A stretch of DNA of 64,000 nt, from NCBI RefSeq assembly GCF_020907275.1, contig NZ_JAJJWI010000011.1, positions 111,768 to 175,767 on the forward strand, written 5' to 3'. The notes under the pieces are model-generated. The model searched no databases. It saw only the letters and a list, made by a program, of their open reading frames with translations, and was not told where the DNA came from. The translations under genes and the position numbers were made by a program. Source of the DNA: Pontibacter silvestris (lineage in GTDB: Bacteria; Bacteroidota; Bacteroidia; Cytophagales; Hymenobacteraceae). Of the stretch, positions 53,910 through 63,605 are shown in pieces; the first letter of the stretch is position 1, and each line of letters begins with the position of its first letter.

Positions 53910-56711
53910 ATGAGATCTAAGTTTATTTATTCACTAACTACCTTTCTGGTGCTTAGCATTAGTATATGTTGGGCACAAATGCTTCCATCACCAAAGGAGC
54001 ATTTCGGTTTCAATATTGGTGACGATTATCACCTTGCCACTTATACACAAACAGAAGCATACTTTAAGAAACTAGCTGTTGCTTCTGATCGTGTTAAGCT
54101 TGTTGATATCGGGGTTACGGAGGAAGGCCGCCACCAGTACATGCTTATTGTATCTTCTCCAGAAAACATCCGGAACCTGAACCGTTACAAGGAAATTTCT
54201 CAAAAACTTGCCCGGGCCGAAGACCTTACCGAGGAGCAGGCACAGCAACTTGCCAGCGAAGGCAAATCTGTTATCTGGATAGATGGAGGATTACATGCCA
54301 CTGAAACAGTTGGTGCCCATCAGCTGATAGAAACAATCTGGCAACTTGTAAGCCGCAACGACCCGGAAACGCTCCGCATTCTGGATCATGATATTGTGCT
54401 GCTGGCACATGCAAACCCTGACGGGCAGGAACTAGTGTCTAGCTGGTACATGCGGGAGTCGAAGCCGGAAAAGCGATCTTTTGAGCACCTGCCACGCCTT
54501 TACCAGAAGTACGTCGGGCACGACAACAACCGTGATTTCTATATGATGAACATGAAGGAGTCTCAGAACATCAGCCGCCAGTTATTTGTCGAATGGATTC
54601 CGCAAATCATGTACAACCACCACCAACGAGGACCTGCTGGCTCTGTACTTGCCGGACCTCCATACCGCGACCCGTTCAACTATGTATATGACCCTTTATT
54701 GGTAACAAGCATTGATGCCGTTGGTGCTGCCATGAATAACCGCCTCAATGTAGAGGGCAAGCCAGGCTATACACAAAGAACAGGTTCCAGCTTCTCTACC
54801 TGGTGGAACGGCGGTTTACGCACCACACCTTATTTTCATAATATAATTGGTTTGCTTACAGAAATTATAGGTGGACCAAATCCTGAAGAGGTTCCGCTTA
54901 TTCCGCAACGGCTTTTGCCTAATGGCGCAACACCAAACCCGATTACACCGCAGGAGTGGCATTTCCGCCAATCTATTGATTACTCAGTTTCTCTTAATTA
55001 TGCTGTGCTGGACTATGCTGCACGCTATAGCGACGAGCTGCTTTATAATATTTACCGCATGGGCAAAAACTCTATACAGCGTGGCAGCAGCGACTACTGG
55101 GCACTTTCTCCTAAACATGTTGATGCTATCAGCCTGGCATACAAGAACGATCAATCCAAAGACTCAAGAGAAAAGAAGTCGGAAAGCAATGGCCGCAGAA
55201 GCCCGGGCAATCTTCCTGCCAAGCATTACGATGAAGTACTTAAAAACCCGGACCTGCGCTCCCCTCGTGGATACATTTTACCAGCCAATCAGGGCGATTT
55301 CCCTACAGCCGTAAGGTTTATCAATGCACTTGTTCAATCTGGTGTGCTTGTACATAAGGCAACAGCTGAGTTTACGGTAGCGGATAAAACTTACCCTGCA
55401 GGATCTTATATTGTTAAAACGGATCAGGCTTTCCGCCCACACGTAATAGATATGTTTGAGCCACAGGAACACCCTAATGACTTCCAGCATGAAGGAGGTC
55501 CTCCTATTCGACCTTATGATGCTGCCGGCTGGACATTGGCTTACCAGATGGGTGTAGCGTTTGATCGTATGCTGGATGCTTTTGATGGACCTTTTCAACG
55601 TGTGCCTTACGGCCAGCTGCAATCACCGGCAAAACAAAAAATTGCATCATCTTCTAGTGCTGCAGGTTACCTGCTAAGGGCAAGCAGCAACAACTCGTTT
55701 ATTGCCGTTAATGATCTGCTTCACGCAGAGGTAGACGTTTATCGCTTACAGAGCAAAATAGCTGGCACACCAGCTGCTGATGCGGGTACTTTCTTTGTAC
55801 CTGCCACAGACAAGGCTACAACACTGCTTACAAAATCTGCTGCAGAGTTAGGTATAGAGGTAACAGGTATTGAACAAACTCCCGCTAACAACGCCATGAT
55901 AAAAGTATCGCCAATGCGCATTGCGCTTTGGGATACTTACGGTGGCTCTATCCCTTCCGGATGGGTGCGTTGGCTGATGGAGCAGTATCATTTTCCGGTA
56001 CAGATAGTTTACCCACAGGATATAGATGCCGGTGACCTGCGCAAAAAGTTCGATGTGATCGTGTTTGTTAACAGAGCAATTCCTTCTGTTAACCGCCAGA
56101 ACCAGAGCTACTACGACAATGAACCTAAACCAAAGGAGATTCCGACTGAATACCGCTCTCAATTAGGCAGCATTACGACTGAAAAGTCTGTTCCACAGCT
56201 GAAGCAATTTATGGAAGCAGGAGGCACCGTAGTAACAATGGGCAGCAGCACTGACCTTGCTTATCACCTTGGCCTGCCAGTAAGAGATGCTATTGTAGAA
56301 ATGAAAAGCGATGGCGTTGAGTATCCTCTGCCAGGCACTAAATACTATATACCAGGAAGCATACTGCGTGTAAATTTTGATTCTACCCAGCCAGCAGCAT
56401 GGGGTATGCCATCAGAAGGTGATATTTACTTTAACAATAGCCCGGTGTTTAAAATAGCGCCTGACGCCATTGCCAAAGGTAAGGTAGAGCCGCTGGTATG
56501 GTTCTCTTCCAGTAAACCGCTCCGTAGTGGGTGGGCATGGGGAGAAGCCTATTTAAAGGATGGCGTTACTGCATTTGTAGCCTCTGTAGGTTCTGGTAAG
56601 TTGTATGCCTTTGGCCCGGAAATTACTTTCCGTGGTCAGTCACATGGAACGTTTAAACTTCTCTTTAACCAGCTTTACGCATGTCGCCCAGGCTCAACTG
56701 CCATAAGGTAG
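53910..56711 (+). CDS. M14 family zinc carboxypeptidase with C-terminal GATase-like region
   Basis: This 933-residue exported protein (signal ends CWAQM near residue 23) has an N-terminal M14 domain. Zinc ligands are His and Glu in GLHATETVGAHQ and a later His in YNHHQRGPAG. A Glu in LTEIIGGPNPEE is the likely general base. Middle regions look like substrate or accessory domains. About residues 670-880 (MRIALWDTYGGSIPSGWVRW) resemble a glutamine amidotransferase-like fold often appended to M14 peptidases. The enzyme would trim C-terminal residues from peptides or peptidoglycan stems. It lies 77 nt after the M20 gene. Confidence 0.92.
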   Translation: MRSKFIYSLTTFLVLSISICWAQMLPSPKEHFGFNIGDDYHLATYTQTEAYFKKLAVASDRVKLVDIGVTEEGRHQYMLIVSSPENIRNLNRYKEISQKLARAEDLTEEQAQQLASEGKSVIWIDGGLHATETVGAHQLIETIWQLVSRNDPETLRILDHDIVLLAHANPDGQELVSSWYMRESKPEKRSFEHLPRLYQKYVGHDNNRDFYMMNMKESQNISRQLFVEWIPQIMYNHHQRGPAGSVLAGPPYRDPFNYVYDPLLVTSIDAVGAAMNNRLNVEGKPGYTQRTGSSFSTWWNGGLRTTPYFHNIIGLLTEIIGGPNPEEVPLIPQRLLPNGATPNPITPQEWHFRQSIDYSVSLNYAVLDYAARYSDELLYNIYRMGKNSIQRGSSDYWALSPKHVDAISLAYKNDQSKDSREKKSESNGRRSPGNLPAKHYDEVLKNPDLRSPRGYILPANQGDFPTAVRFINALVQSGVLVHKATAEFTVADKTYPAGSYIVKTDQAFRPHVIDMFEPQEHPNDFQHEGGPPIRPYDAAGWTLAYQMGVAFDRMLDAFDGPFQRVPYGQLQSPAKQKIASSSSAAGYLLRASSNNSFIAVNDLLHAEVDVYRLQSKIAGTPAADAGTFFVPATDKATTLLTKSAAELGIEVTGIEQTPANNAMIKVSPMRIALWDTYGGSIPSGWVRWLMEQYHFPVQIVYPQDIDAGDLRKKFDVIVFVNRAIPSVNRQNQSYYDNEPKPKEIPTEYRSQLGSITTEKSVPQLKQFMEAGGTVVTMGSSTDLAYHLGLPVRDAIVEMKSDGVEYPLPGTKYYIPGSILRVNFDSTQPAAWGMPSEGDIYFNNSPVFKIAPDAIAKGKVEPLVWFSSSKPLRSGWAWGEAYLKDGVTAFVASVGSGKLYAFGPEITFRGQSHGTFKLLFNQLYACRPGSTAIR

Positions 56712-56733
56712 CAAAGAACAAACGTTGTTATTA

Positions 56734-56766
56734 CAAAGAGCCAGCATAGTGTTAGTTGGCTCTTTG
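56734..56766. terminator. Terminator after the M14 peptidase
   Basis: Perfect 10-bp arms CAAAGAGCCA/TGGCTCTTTG (56734-56743, 56757-56766) surround a 13-nt loop between convergent genes. Confidence 0.8.
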
Positions 56767-56815
56767 CTTTGTGTTCCACATGTAACATAAATATTTTGGG
56801 TGACTGTGTTAACTA

Positions 56816-57853
56816 CTACCTGTTCCTGCTTTTCTCTAAAAGCTTCCTTGGCGGAACAGCGTAAAGCTCTACTCTGATATAACCGGCTCCTGCCAAGTCA
56901 TTATCAATGAGTTCATTTGTGGAGCCAATATCTTCATACACCCTGTTGCGGTAGTACTGCCGAAAGCCACCTTCTACGGCAAACCATAAAAAGTCATGGA
57001 TTTCCTGCTCCACGCGCACTAAACCTTTTACATCAGTACGCCGAAGCTCTACTTTCCCAAACTGTGACAGAGGCGGCTCGTTTACGAAGAGGTTATAACT
57101 GGCTCCCTCCAGCCTATAGCCAGCGTACAACAATGTTTTTTCAGAAACGTTATAGCGTACCCGTGCATTAGCCGGAAAGATAGACTCCACCCCCCATTTA
57201 TCATTGAACGTGCGGTTGTACAATACGCCCGGGTAAACCCGTCTGCGCCCGAACGTATACCCGAACTGTGCCCCTATTCCCCAGGCAAAGTATGGACTCT
57301 TTTTCCAGCCATAGGCTACATCAACTGTAGTTTTCAGGTAGTCTCCAATACTTATATTGTCACGTGTATAGTCGCCGTTCAGTTCTCCCTTTACCCGAAC
57401 CAGATAAAATTTCTCTTCATCTATGGAATGTAAATAAGCCAGCTGTGCTCCTATACTTTTCAGGTTTTTATCCTCAAGGTTATTGTAAAGGCTATAGGTC
57501 GCAGGGTTTATATTTTCAAAATTAAACTCTTCAAACTCATAGTTAAAGCCAAAGATGAGTTTCGTTTGGGGCTTATTCAGGATAGGGGCAAAAGCTCTTA
57601 CTTCAAACTTATTATTACGCCGCACCTGACCGTTTCCGTTACCAACTCTAGCGTCATCAGAATTAGAGTCTATAGCAAACTGAGGCAGGCGCTCATAAGC
57701 AACTATTATTCCTCTGCTACGGCCTTGGCCTTCTACAGAAGGACTAGCATATTCTATTATTTCTCTTACTTCCTTCACCTCGGGTTCCTGTGCTTTTGCC
57801 TGGTAACAAAAGAACAACGGCAACCCTATCAACAGCAGGTAAAATTTAATCAT
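56816..57853 (-). CDS. DUF6268-like outer-membrane barrel protein
   Basis: This 345-residue protein has a signal peptide (ends YQAKAQE near residue 22) and a barrel made of alternating strands, for example TKLIFGFNYEFEEFNF, YFAWGIGAQFGYTFGRRRVY and TLLYAGYRLEGASYNLF. It resembles the DUF6268 family of predicted outer-membrane proteins common in Bacteroidota; this is from pattern memory. It may be a channel or structural barrel. It is downstream of the large phosphoesterase gene on the reverse of its strand's terminator and 77 nt away, so the two may be co-transcribed. Confidence 0.75.
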   Translation of the reverse strand: MIKFYLLLIGLPLFFCYQAKAQEPEVKEVREIIEYASPSVEGQGRSRGIIVAYERLPQFAIDSNSDDARVGNGNGQVRRNNKFEVRAFAPILNKPQTKLIFGFNYEFEEFNFENINPATYSLYNNLEDKNLKSIGAQLAYLHSIDEEKFYLVRVKGELNGDYTRDNISIGDYLKTTVDVAYGWKKSPYFAWGIGAQFGYTFGRRRVYPGVLYNRTFNDKWGVESIFPANARVRYNVSEKTLLYAGYRLEGASYNLFVNEPPLSQFGKVELRRTDVKGLVRVEQEIHDFLWFAVEGGFRQYYRNRVYEDIGSTNELIDNDLAGAGYIRVELYAVPPRKLLEKSRNR

Positions 57854-57929
57854 GGTTACATTTAAGTTTGTGTTGTTGCTGATAAACGAGAACTACTATT
57901 ACACAGTTTTTCATTATCGGCCAAACATT

Positions 57930-60900
57930 TTAGAACAAAAAGCCAAAGTTTAAGGCCCACAGCCTGTCATACTCGCCTATAGCATAGGTTAATGTTACTA
58001 CGTTACGGTTGAGCAGGTCTATCCAAACTCCACCGCCATAACCATTATGCAGGCTATGGAAAAAGTTATGCCTCTGATCATTGTCATCATAAACACGGCC
58101 TGCGTCAAAAAAGCCAAGAACACCTATCTTACCGGGGCTTAGGTACAGATTGTAGTCAAACAATTGCATACGGGCCTCTGCATTGGCAAAAATGGCACTA
58201 CGGCCTGAATAGCGGGTGCGGCGATAGCCTCTCAGGTTCTCCATACCACCCAATGTGTTTGCCTGGTAAAAACGGAAATCACCAAAGTTATGCGCGGCAC
58301 CTACACGACCTGCCCATGTTAACTGAAAAGGAAAACTAGGGCTAATGTAAAAGCTGAATGCTGAACTGATATTGGTGTAGGTAAGGTTTTCATCATCCAA
58401 CTGATAATTATAGCTGATTTGGTTATGCCAGCGCATTCCAATCCTGGGGTTTGCCTCGGTGCCACCACCTATTATATTCATGTTTGCGTAGGCCACAACC
58501 CCAGCGTAGTGCTGTACATCAAAAGTACCGGTTGCAGTATCATATGTTCCCGGTTTTAGCCGACCCGCTCTCGCTTCATTCAGCAAAAAAGTCTCGTTTT
58601 CACTATTTGTAACCTTAAACCGGTCATAAGTGGGCCCAACGCCGATCTTTAGAAAATGTGTCAGATCTTTGTAAAGCGATGCATTTGCTCCCATCCGTTC
58701 AAACCTGACCCGGTAAAAGCTTCTGTCCAGCTCTGTATTTTGTTCAGACAGGTTACCAAAACCATAAAAATTACGCTGGAACTGTGGCCCTTGTACCAAG
58801 CCGTTTAATAGTAAGCTCCAGTCTCCCAGCACCTGATGCACATCTCCTATGTAGTGAATATTGTACGACTTAGTCAGGAAAGCGAAGTTTGCCTGCAGTA
58901 AATGCTCAGAGGCATATGGCGTTTTACGGAATTTATGTGTGCGGACTAACATACCAGCTCCCAAAAACAAACCATCGTCTACGTTATATTCTACAGAAAG
59001 CCGAGGGCCCACATAAGGCAGTTGGTAATTGTCCCGGTCGTACCGGTTTACGTCAGGTAAGGGAGATGTTTTATCTTTTGTCTCAGGCCCAAACTCAAAA
59101 GTATTGCCTATTTCTGTATCGTATACAATAGTATGTTTCTTCAGGCCGCTTACTTTTGAGCTATCCATAATAACATCTTCATCACCTCCACCTATAATCC
59201 GTATCAGAATACCATCGTCCACGTTGCCTGTTACTTTAAACTCATCTTGTCCGTCTCGTCCGTAAAGGCGTAACTCATCTGTTTCATTAGTATAAAAGGT
59301 GCGGTTGTATAGCTGCTTTCGCACTTCTCCTTCCTTAGAGGTTTTAAGAACAGTAAGCTCCGTCCGGTTGTTGTCTACACGATCAACTATGAACAACTCA
59401 TGTTTATCGCTACCGGATACATCTACCTTTTTAGCTAAAAACTCATAATACTCTTCTGCAGCCTGAGGCAGTTTATCTCTTCTGGACTTTAGCTTGGCAG
59501 CTATCTCTGCTCCTGACAGGGCTTGTATACTTTCTGGCAACTGACTTACGGCATCTTCTATTATGGCATCCGTTACATTAGCCTTAATGTCCCGGGCTAT
59601 GCGGAGCCAATCTTCCCGGGTAACACTTGCTGTAAAGGTACGGTCTGATGTAAGAGCACTGAGGTTAAGGCCAATAATGTCGTTAAACTCGTAATCAAAG
59701 TTCTGCACACTACGCGCTCCCCATTTACGTGTGGCTAACCACGGCGATATACCATCCACCTTAATAAAAGCCTGATCCCTGTCCTCAGGTACTGGTATGT
59801 ATATATCACCTTTACCGGGTTTCTCCCGCTCCACCCAACGCCACTGCCCTTCATGCCGGTCCCAGTCCCCGATAAGCATATCCAGCAACCTTGCCCGAAC
59901 CCACTCCTGCTCATCTACTTCGTTATCGTTATCATCTTCCAACTCTTCCAGTACTTTTTCTGTACCCACTAGATTCTCGGCGTTCCCAAGGCTGGCTGTT
60001 TCTTCATGGTTTTCGTCAGCATCTTCTTCCAGAAAAGCTAAAGTATTTCCAAACTCATCCATATACCGGCGCAGATAAGGTGTGTTCGGAATGTAAACCA
60101 ACCTGGGGTTCGTATGAAACACACCAGCGGCATCGGCTAGCTTAGGCACCACTAAAGCACCATAAGGATGTTGTGCTGATATCTGGTCCTGCAACAGCGC
60201 ACGCGCAGCGGTTTCTTTCAGGTAGTCTGGCAAAGCCGCAGACGGATCTTTATTAACACTCCGTAAGGTGTACTCTTTGGCATCAGGAGTACGCACTTTA
60301 AGTGATGCTGTCTGTTTACCTCCTCCTTTCTGATAAGGTGTCAAGCCTCCAAGCTCATTCTTCATATCCAGGAGAGGCACTTCTACTGGTGTAGCCCACT
60401 CCTCCCTGTAATGTTCTCCCAATACAGTGGTACGTAGTCCTTCTGCCTGATACTCTGTGTTGGCAGCCAACATAACGGTACTGTCTGCGTAGTTATTTGT
60501 ATCTTCTACCAGGGGTTCCTCTTTGCGCGGCTTTTTGGCATAAAGCGGAGTTCTGAACGAAACTTTACCCGTAGCCCCATCTCCCTCCGGCACCCAGAAC
60601 TCCGTCCATACTTCCCCGTTCTCATAATACAGTACTTTAGAAAAACCTTTTATTTTATGCAGATAAACAGCATCGCCACCTGTGTTGATATATTGGGTTT
60701 TACAGCCAGACCCACTTACAATAAGTGGAAGGTTGTTTAGCTTAAAGTATTCCAGAGCATGCTCATGCCCTGCGGCATATATTATGTTATCATATTTTTC
60801 AAATATGTTCGTCAGACCTTCTATATAAGCCTGGTAGCGAGGGTGAGGGATGTCCTGTAATATCCCCCCGTACTTTCTGGCAAACGGGTAAATAGAACCT

Positions 60901-61745
60901 ATAACAGGCAAGGGTAAAAACATCCAGTCGCGCAGCATAGTAAGCGGAAAGAGATGATCCTTAAGAGAGAAAAAACCACCGTGTGCTCCTCTGGTCATTA
61001 AAGGGTGATGGCCAACAACCAGAATATCGCTGCCACTGTTCTTTTCTATTATGTCTTCCAACTGCACCAGAAAGTCTATTTCGTTAGCAGCTCCGCAATG
61101 GCTGTTTTCGCCGTAAGGCCTGTCGAAAGGGTGCAGCCACCACTCAGAGTCTATAGCAACAAGAACCAGATCGTCGCTTATCTTTACTTCATAAGGACCA
61201 GGGCAACCTTCACCCGGCACATAGAAATCGCCACCTGTAACTATATTTTCATCTGTCAGATATTCGTTTACATACACCTGCTCCCGCATAACAGCTTCAA
61301 GCCCTCCTCGGCCACTGTGGTTCCAGTCGTGGTTACCTGGTATCATGTACTTTTCTCCGGGATATCCTTTCAATATATCCAGCTGTTCGTTCAGGCGCTG
61401 CTCAGATATTTCACGGTCAAATGCACTCGAATCAGGCAAGCCATTATGATACACATTATCGCCAAGGAATATGGTGGCACTCTGCTCCCCTGCCTCATGC
61501 ATCTGTTGCTGCATCAGCTTTAAAGTAGGTTCCTGCTCATCAAGAGATGGCGAACCTACATCACCAATAAGAAAGACAGTGTAAAGCAGCTTATTCTCCG
61601 GGTCCTGCTCATTCTTTTCCCAATCAATTGCCTCCCGCCCATAGTAAGGTTTGTTGGTGGCACAGGCAGTTAACAACAATGTTAGCACTAGCTGCCACAA
61701 AGGGTGAATCAGCAGCCTCAGAAAGTGAAGTATTTTCTCTGTCAT
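57930..61745 (-). CDS. Calcineurin-like phosphoesterase fused to a kinase-like domain and a C-terminal outer-membrane barrel
   Basis: This 1271-residue lipoprotein (LTAC lipobox near residue 28) has three parts. The first (about residues 50-370) is a calcineurin-like metallophosphoesterase with all metal motifs: LIGDVGS, FLGDNVYHNG, IPGNHDW, VVGHHPL and AAGHEHAL. The second (about 540-800) has TPYLRRYMDEFGN and then DMLIGDWDRHEGQWRW near residue 630, resembling the catalytic loop of FAM20/HipA-like or PI3K-like kinases, followed by PVPEDRDQAF as a metal-binding segment. The third (about 930-1271) is a 16-strand-like Omp85/BamA-type barrel with GGMENLRGYRRTRYSGR, equivalent to the conserved RGF loop of Omp85, and a C-terminal Phe. 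The whole would put phosphoesterase and kinase-like domains in the periplasm or at the surface. The order is known from other Bacteroidota, but the role is not. Confidence 0.85.
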   Translation of the reverse strand: MTEKILHFLRLLIHPLWQLVLTLLLTACATNKPYYGREAIDWEKNEQDPENKLLYTVFLIGDVGSPSLDEQEPTLKLMQQQMHEAGEQSATIFLGDNVYHNGLPDSSAFDREISEQRLNEQLDILKGYPGEKYMIPGNHDWNHSGRGGLEAVMREQVYVNEYLTDENIVTGGDFYVPGEGCPGPYEVKISDDLVLVAIDSEWWLHPFDRPYGENSHCGAANEIDFLVQLEDIIEKNSGSDILVVGHHPLMTRGAHGGFFSLKDHLFPLTMLRDWMFLPLPVIGSIYPFARKYGGILQDIPHPRYQAYIEGLTNIFEKYDNIIYAAGHEHALEYFKLNNLPLIVSGSGCKTQYINTGGDAVYLHKIKGFSKVLYYENGEVWTEFWVPEGDGATGKVSFRTPLYAKKPRKEEPLVEDTNNYADSTVMLAANTEYQAEGLRTTVLGEHYREEWATPVEVPLLDMKNELGGLTPYQKGGGKQTASLKVRTPDAKEYTLRSVNKDPSAALPDYLKETAARALLQDQISAQHPYGALVVPKLADAAGVFHTNPRLVYIPNTPYLRRYMDEFGNTLAFLEEDADENHEETASLGNAENLVGTEKVLEELEDDNDNEVDEQEWVRARLLDMLIGDWDRHEGQWRWVEREKPGKGDIYIPVPEDRDQAFIKVDGISPWLATRKWGARSVQNFDYEFNDIIGLNLSALTSDRTFTASVTREDWLRIARDIKANVTDAIIEDAVSQLPESIQALSGAEIAAKLKSRRDKLPQAAEEYYEFLAKKVDVSGSDKHELFIVDRVDNNRTELTVLKTSKEGEVRKQLYNRTFYTNETDELRLYGRDGQDEFKVTGNVDDGILIRIIGGGDEDVIMDSSKVSGLKKHTIVYDTEIGNTFEFGPETKDKTSPLPDVNRYDRDNYQLPYVGPRLSVEYNVDDGLFLGAGMLVRTHKFRKTPYASEHLLQANFAFLTKSYNIHYIGDVHQVLGDWSLLLNGLVQGPQFQRNFYGFGNLSEQNTELDRSFYRVRFERMGANASLYKDLTHFLKIGVGPTYDRFKVTNSENETFLLNEARAGRLKPGTYDTATGTFDVQHYAGVVAYANMNIIGGGTEANPRIGMRWHNQISYNYQLDDENLTYTNISSAFSFYISPSFPFQLTWAGRVGAAHNFGDFRFYQANTLGGMENLRGYRRTRYSGRSAIFANAEARMQLFDYNLYLSPGKIGVLGFFDAGRVYDDNDQRHNFFHSLHNGYGGGVWIDLLNRNVVTLTYAIGEYDRLWALNFGFLF

Positions 61746-62156
61746 ACGTATGATGAACTAGTCACTACTGCCAGTAATAAGTACCTGCATACAGCACAAT
61801 AAGCAACAGGCTGAACTCAACAAACTGTACCATACACTCAGCCCATTCATTTCTTTGAATGTTTTACTGTACAAGGTAAAGTTGTTGCTTTAGGTACTCC
61901 AGCCTCTTCCATACTTATAGTGGAGGTGCCACAGGCGTGGCAGAACTGGCTTTCATTAACGAGGTGAGGCTGGTTTTAGTTGTTATACAGGCTACCACTT
62001 ACAATATAACCATTAGCAGCAGGTTCACTAACAAAAAGCTAACTTTAACCGTAACCGCAAATTAACATGTGCAACTAACGCACTACTCAGAAAAAAACTG
62101 CTGTTGGCTCTAAGCTTAAATTTACAGCCCGCCTCCAACGCAGAACCACAACTAAT
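61746..62156. other. 411-nt divergent spacer
   Basis: The spacer lies between the minus-strand phosphoesterase fusion and the plus-strand HD/Pycsar-TM gene. I see no gene, RNA or strong hairpin and no full Bacteroidota promoter match. Promoters for both divergent genes must lie here but cannot be assigned. Confidence 0.4.
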
Positions 62157-63353
62157 ATGGAAGACCAAAATATAATAAGGCAGGCCAGTGAGTTTGTTTT
62201 TAGCCTTTTTAAGGAAAGGCTCTCAAAGAAACTGGTTTACCATAACTATAAACACACCTTTGAAACAGTTGCAGAAGCACAAGACCTGGGTAAACTCAGT
62301 AATATAGCTCCTGAAGAACTGGAAGATTTAGTATTGGCAGCCTGGTTCCACGATACAGGCTACATAAACACTTACAACGACCATGAAGAAGAGAGTGTAC
62401 GTATTGCCTCAGAGTGGTTGGAAGAGAAAGGGCACCCACAGGATCGAATAGACCGCATTGCTGGCATGATTGCGGCTACAAAACATGGCAATGAACCCAA
62501 CGGTTTATTGCAGGAACTTATGGTAGATGCTGATATGTCTAACATTGGCAAGGCTACTTTTTTTGCAACCGCAGAACTGCTGCGCGTGGAGTGGGAGATC
62601 TTCCAGGATAGATTCTTTTCTGACAGAGAGTGGGCACAGTTCCAGATTGACTTTTTACTCTCTACCACCTTCCATACGAATCAGGCGCAACGTAAATTTG
62701 CCGGACAGCTAGGCCTGAATATACAGGAACAGCGCAATGTGCTGAGTAAGGAAGTCAAGCAGAAAAAGAAAGAAGATAAGAAACACAGGGAAACACTGGC
62801 CCAACCGAAGCGAGGCATTGAAACCATGTTTCGCAACACTTACCGTACGCACCTGAACCTTAGCGCTATCGCTGACAATAAGGCCAACATGATGATTAGC
62901 CTTAATGCTATTATTCTGTCTGTGGTGATTACCTACCTAAGTGCCAAATCATCGTCTGCTGGAGCAGAATTTGCACAACACCGTACACTGCTTATCCCGA
63001 TAGGTCTGCTGGTACTAACGACACTTGGCTCAGTTATCTTTGCCATTATATCGGCACAACCGGAGGTAACCAGCTTTTCCTTTAAAAAGAGAAAAAACAA
63101 AATTGATACACGCAAGGTAAACCTGCTCTTCTTCGGAAACTTCACCAACCTGCCATTAGAAGAGTTTCAGAAAGGTATGCACGAGATTATGCGTGACAAG
63201 AAGTCTCTGTACAACAACATGATAACAGATATCTATTATCTGGGTGAGGTACTAGACAGAAAGTACAAGATACTGCGTATTTCTTATACTGTGTTTATGG
63301 TAGGGCTGGTGCTAACAGTGATAGGGTTTGGTGTTGCGGTTTATTATTATTAG
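62157..63353 (+). CDS. HD-domain phosphohydrolase fused to a Pycsar-TM-type (DUF5706) effector domain
   Basis: This 398-residue protein has an N-terminal HD domain (about residues 15-140). The metal ligands are His in HNYKHTF, the His65-Asp66 pair in AAWFHDTGY, and a later Asp in LMVDADMSNIG. A basic linker (about 195-235) leads to a membrane domain starting ADNKANMMISLNAIILSVV. It has two spans near 245-300, a soluble stretch, and a third span at the C terminus (about 375-398). That arrangement matches the membrane effector of Pycsar antiphage systems (PycTM, DUF5706), in which binding of cyclic UMP or CMP leads to membrane damage. No uridylate or cytidylate cyclase is in the window. It may be an orphan effector or a housekeeping protein in which the HD domain hydrolyses the signal. 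Confidence 0.8.
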   Translation: MEDQNIIRQASEFVFSLFKERLSKKLVYHNYKHTFETVAEAQDLGKLSNIAPEELEDLVLAAWFHDTGYINTYNDHEEESVRIASEWLEEKGHPQDRIDRIAGMIAATKHGNEPNGLLQELMVDADMSNIGKATFFATAELLRVEWEIFQDRFFSDREWAQFQIDFLLSTTFHTNQAQRKFAGQLGLNIQEQRNVLSKEVKQKKKEDKKHRETLAQPKRGIETMFRNTYRTHLNLSAIADNKANMMISLNAIILSVVITYLSAKSSSAGAEFAQHRTLLIPIGLLVLTTLGSVIFAIISAQPEVTSFSFKKRKNKIDTRKVNLLFFGNFTNLPLEEFQKGMHEIMRDKKSLYNNMITDIYYLGEVLDRKYKILRISYTVFMVGLVLTVIGFGVAVYYY

Positions 63354-63380
63354 CCCTTTTGTTATTATATACAGGCCCTA

Positions 63381-63412
63381 CTTGTACAATGGCAGTATTT
63401 ACACTAAATTTG
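63381..63412 (+). promoter_or_regulatory. Promoter of tRNA-Arg
   Basis: TAAATTTG at 63405-63412 matches TAnnTTTG; CTTG at 63381-63384 is a 3/4 match to -33 TTTG at 20-nt spacing. The tRNA begins 25 nt later. Confidence 0.65.
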
Positions 63413-63436
63413 CCATGCATATTGCCTAAAAACATT

Positions 63437-63508
63437 GGCTGTGTAGTTCAATGGATAGAATAGGAGTTTCCTAAACTCTAGATCCAGGTTCGATTCCTGG
63501 CACGGCCA
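63437..63508 (+). tRNA. tRNA-Arg (anticodon CCU)
   Basis: A 72-nt cloverleaf is complete: acceptor GGCTGTG/CACGGCC, discriminator A at 63508, and D loop with GG. The anticodon stem GGAGT/ACTCT holds loop TTCCTAA, with anticodon CCT at 63470-63472. The T arm is CCAGG-TTCGATT-CCTGG. CCA is not encoded. It decodes AGG. A terminator follows, so it is a single-gene unit. Confidence 0.96.
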
Positions 63509-63509
63509 C

Positions 63510-63546
63510 AAAAAAGCCTCCATACACCTTGTATAGAGGCTTTTTT
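63510..63546 (+). terminator. Terminator of tRNA-Arg
   Basis: Perfect 11-bp arms AAAAAAGCCTC/GAGGCTTTTTT (63510-63520, 63536-63546) have inner ATAC/GTAT pairing. Confidence 0.92.
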
Positions 63547-63605
63547 ATTAATATCGTACATATTTCGGACGGTACACTCAAATAACTGAAGAGAGAAAGT
63601 GTAAG

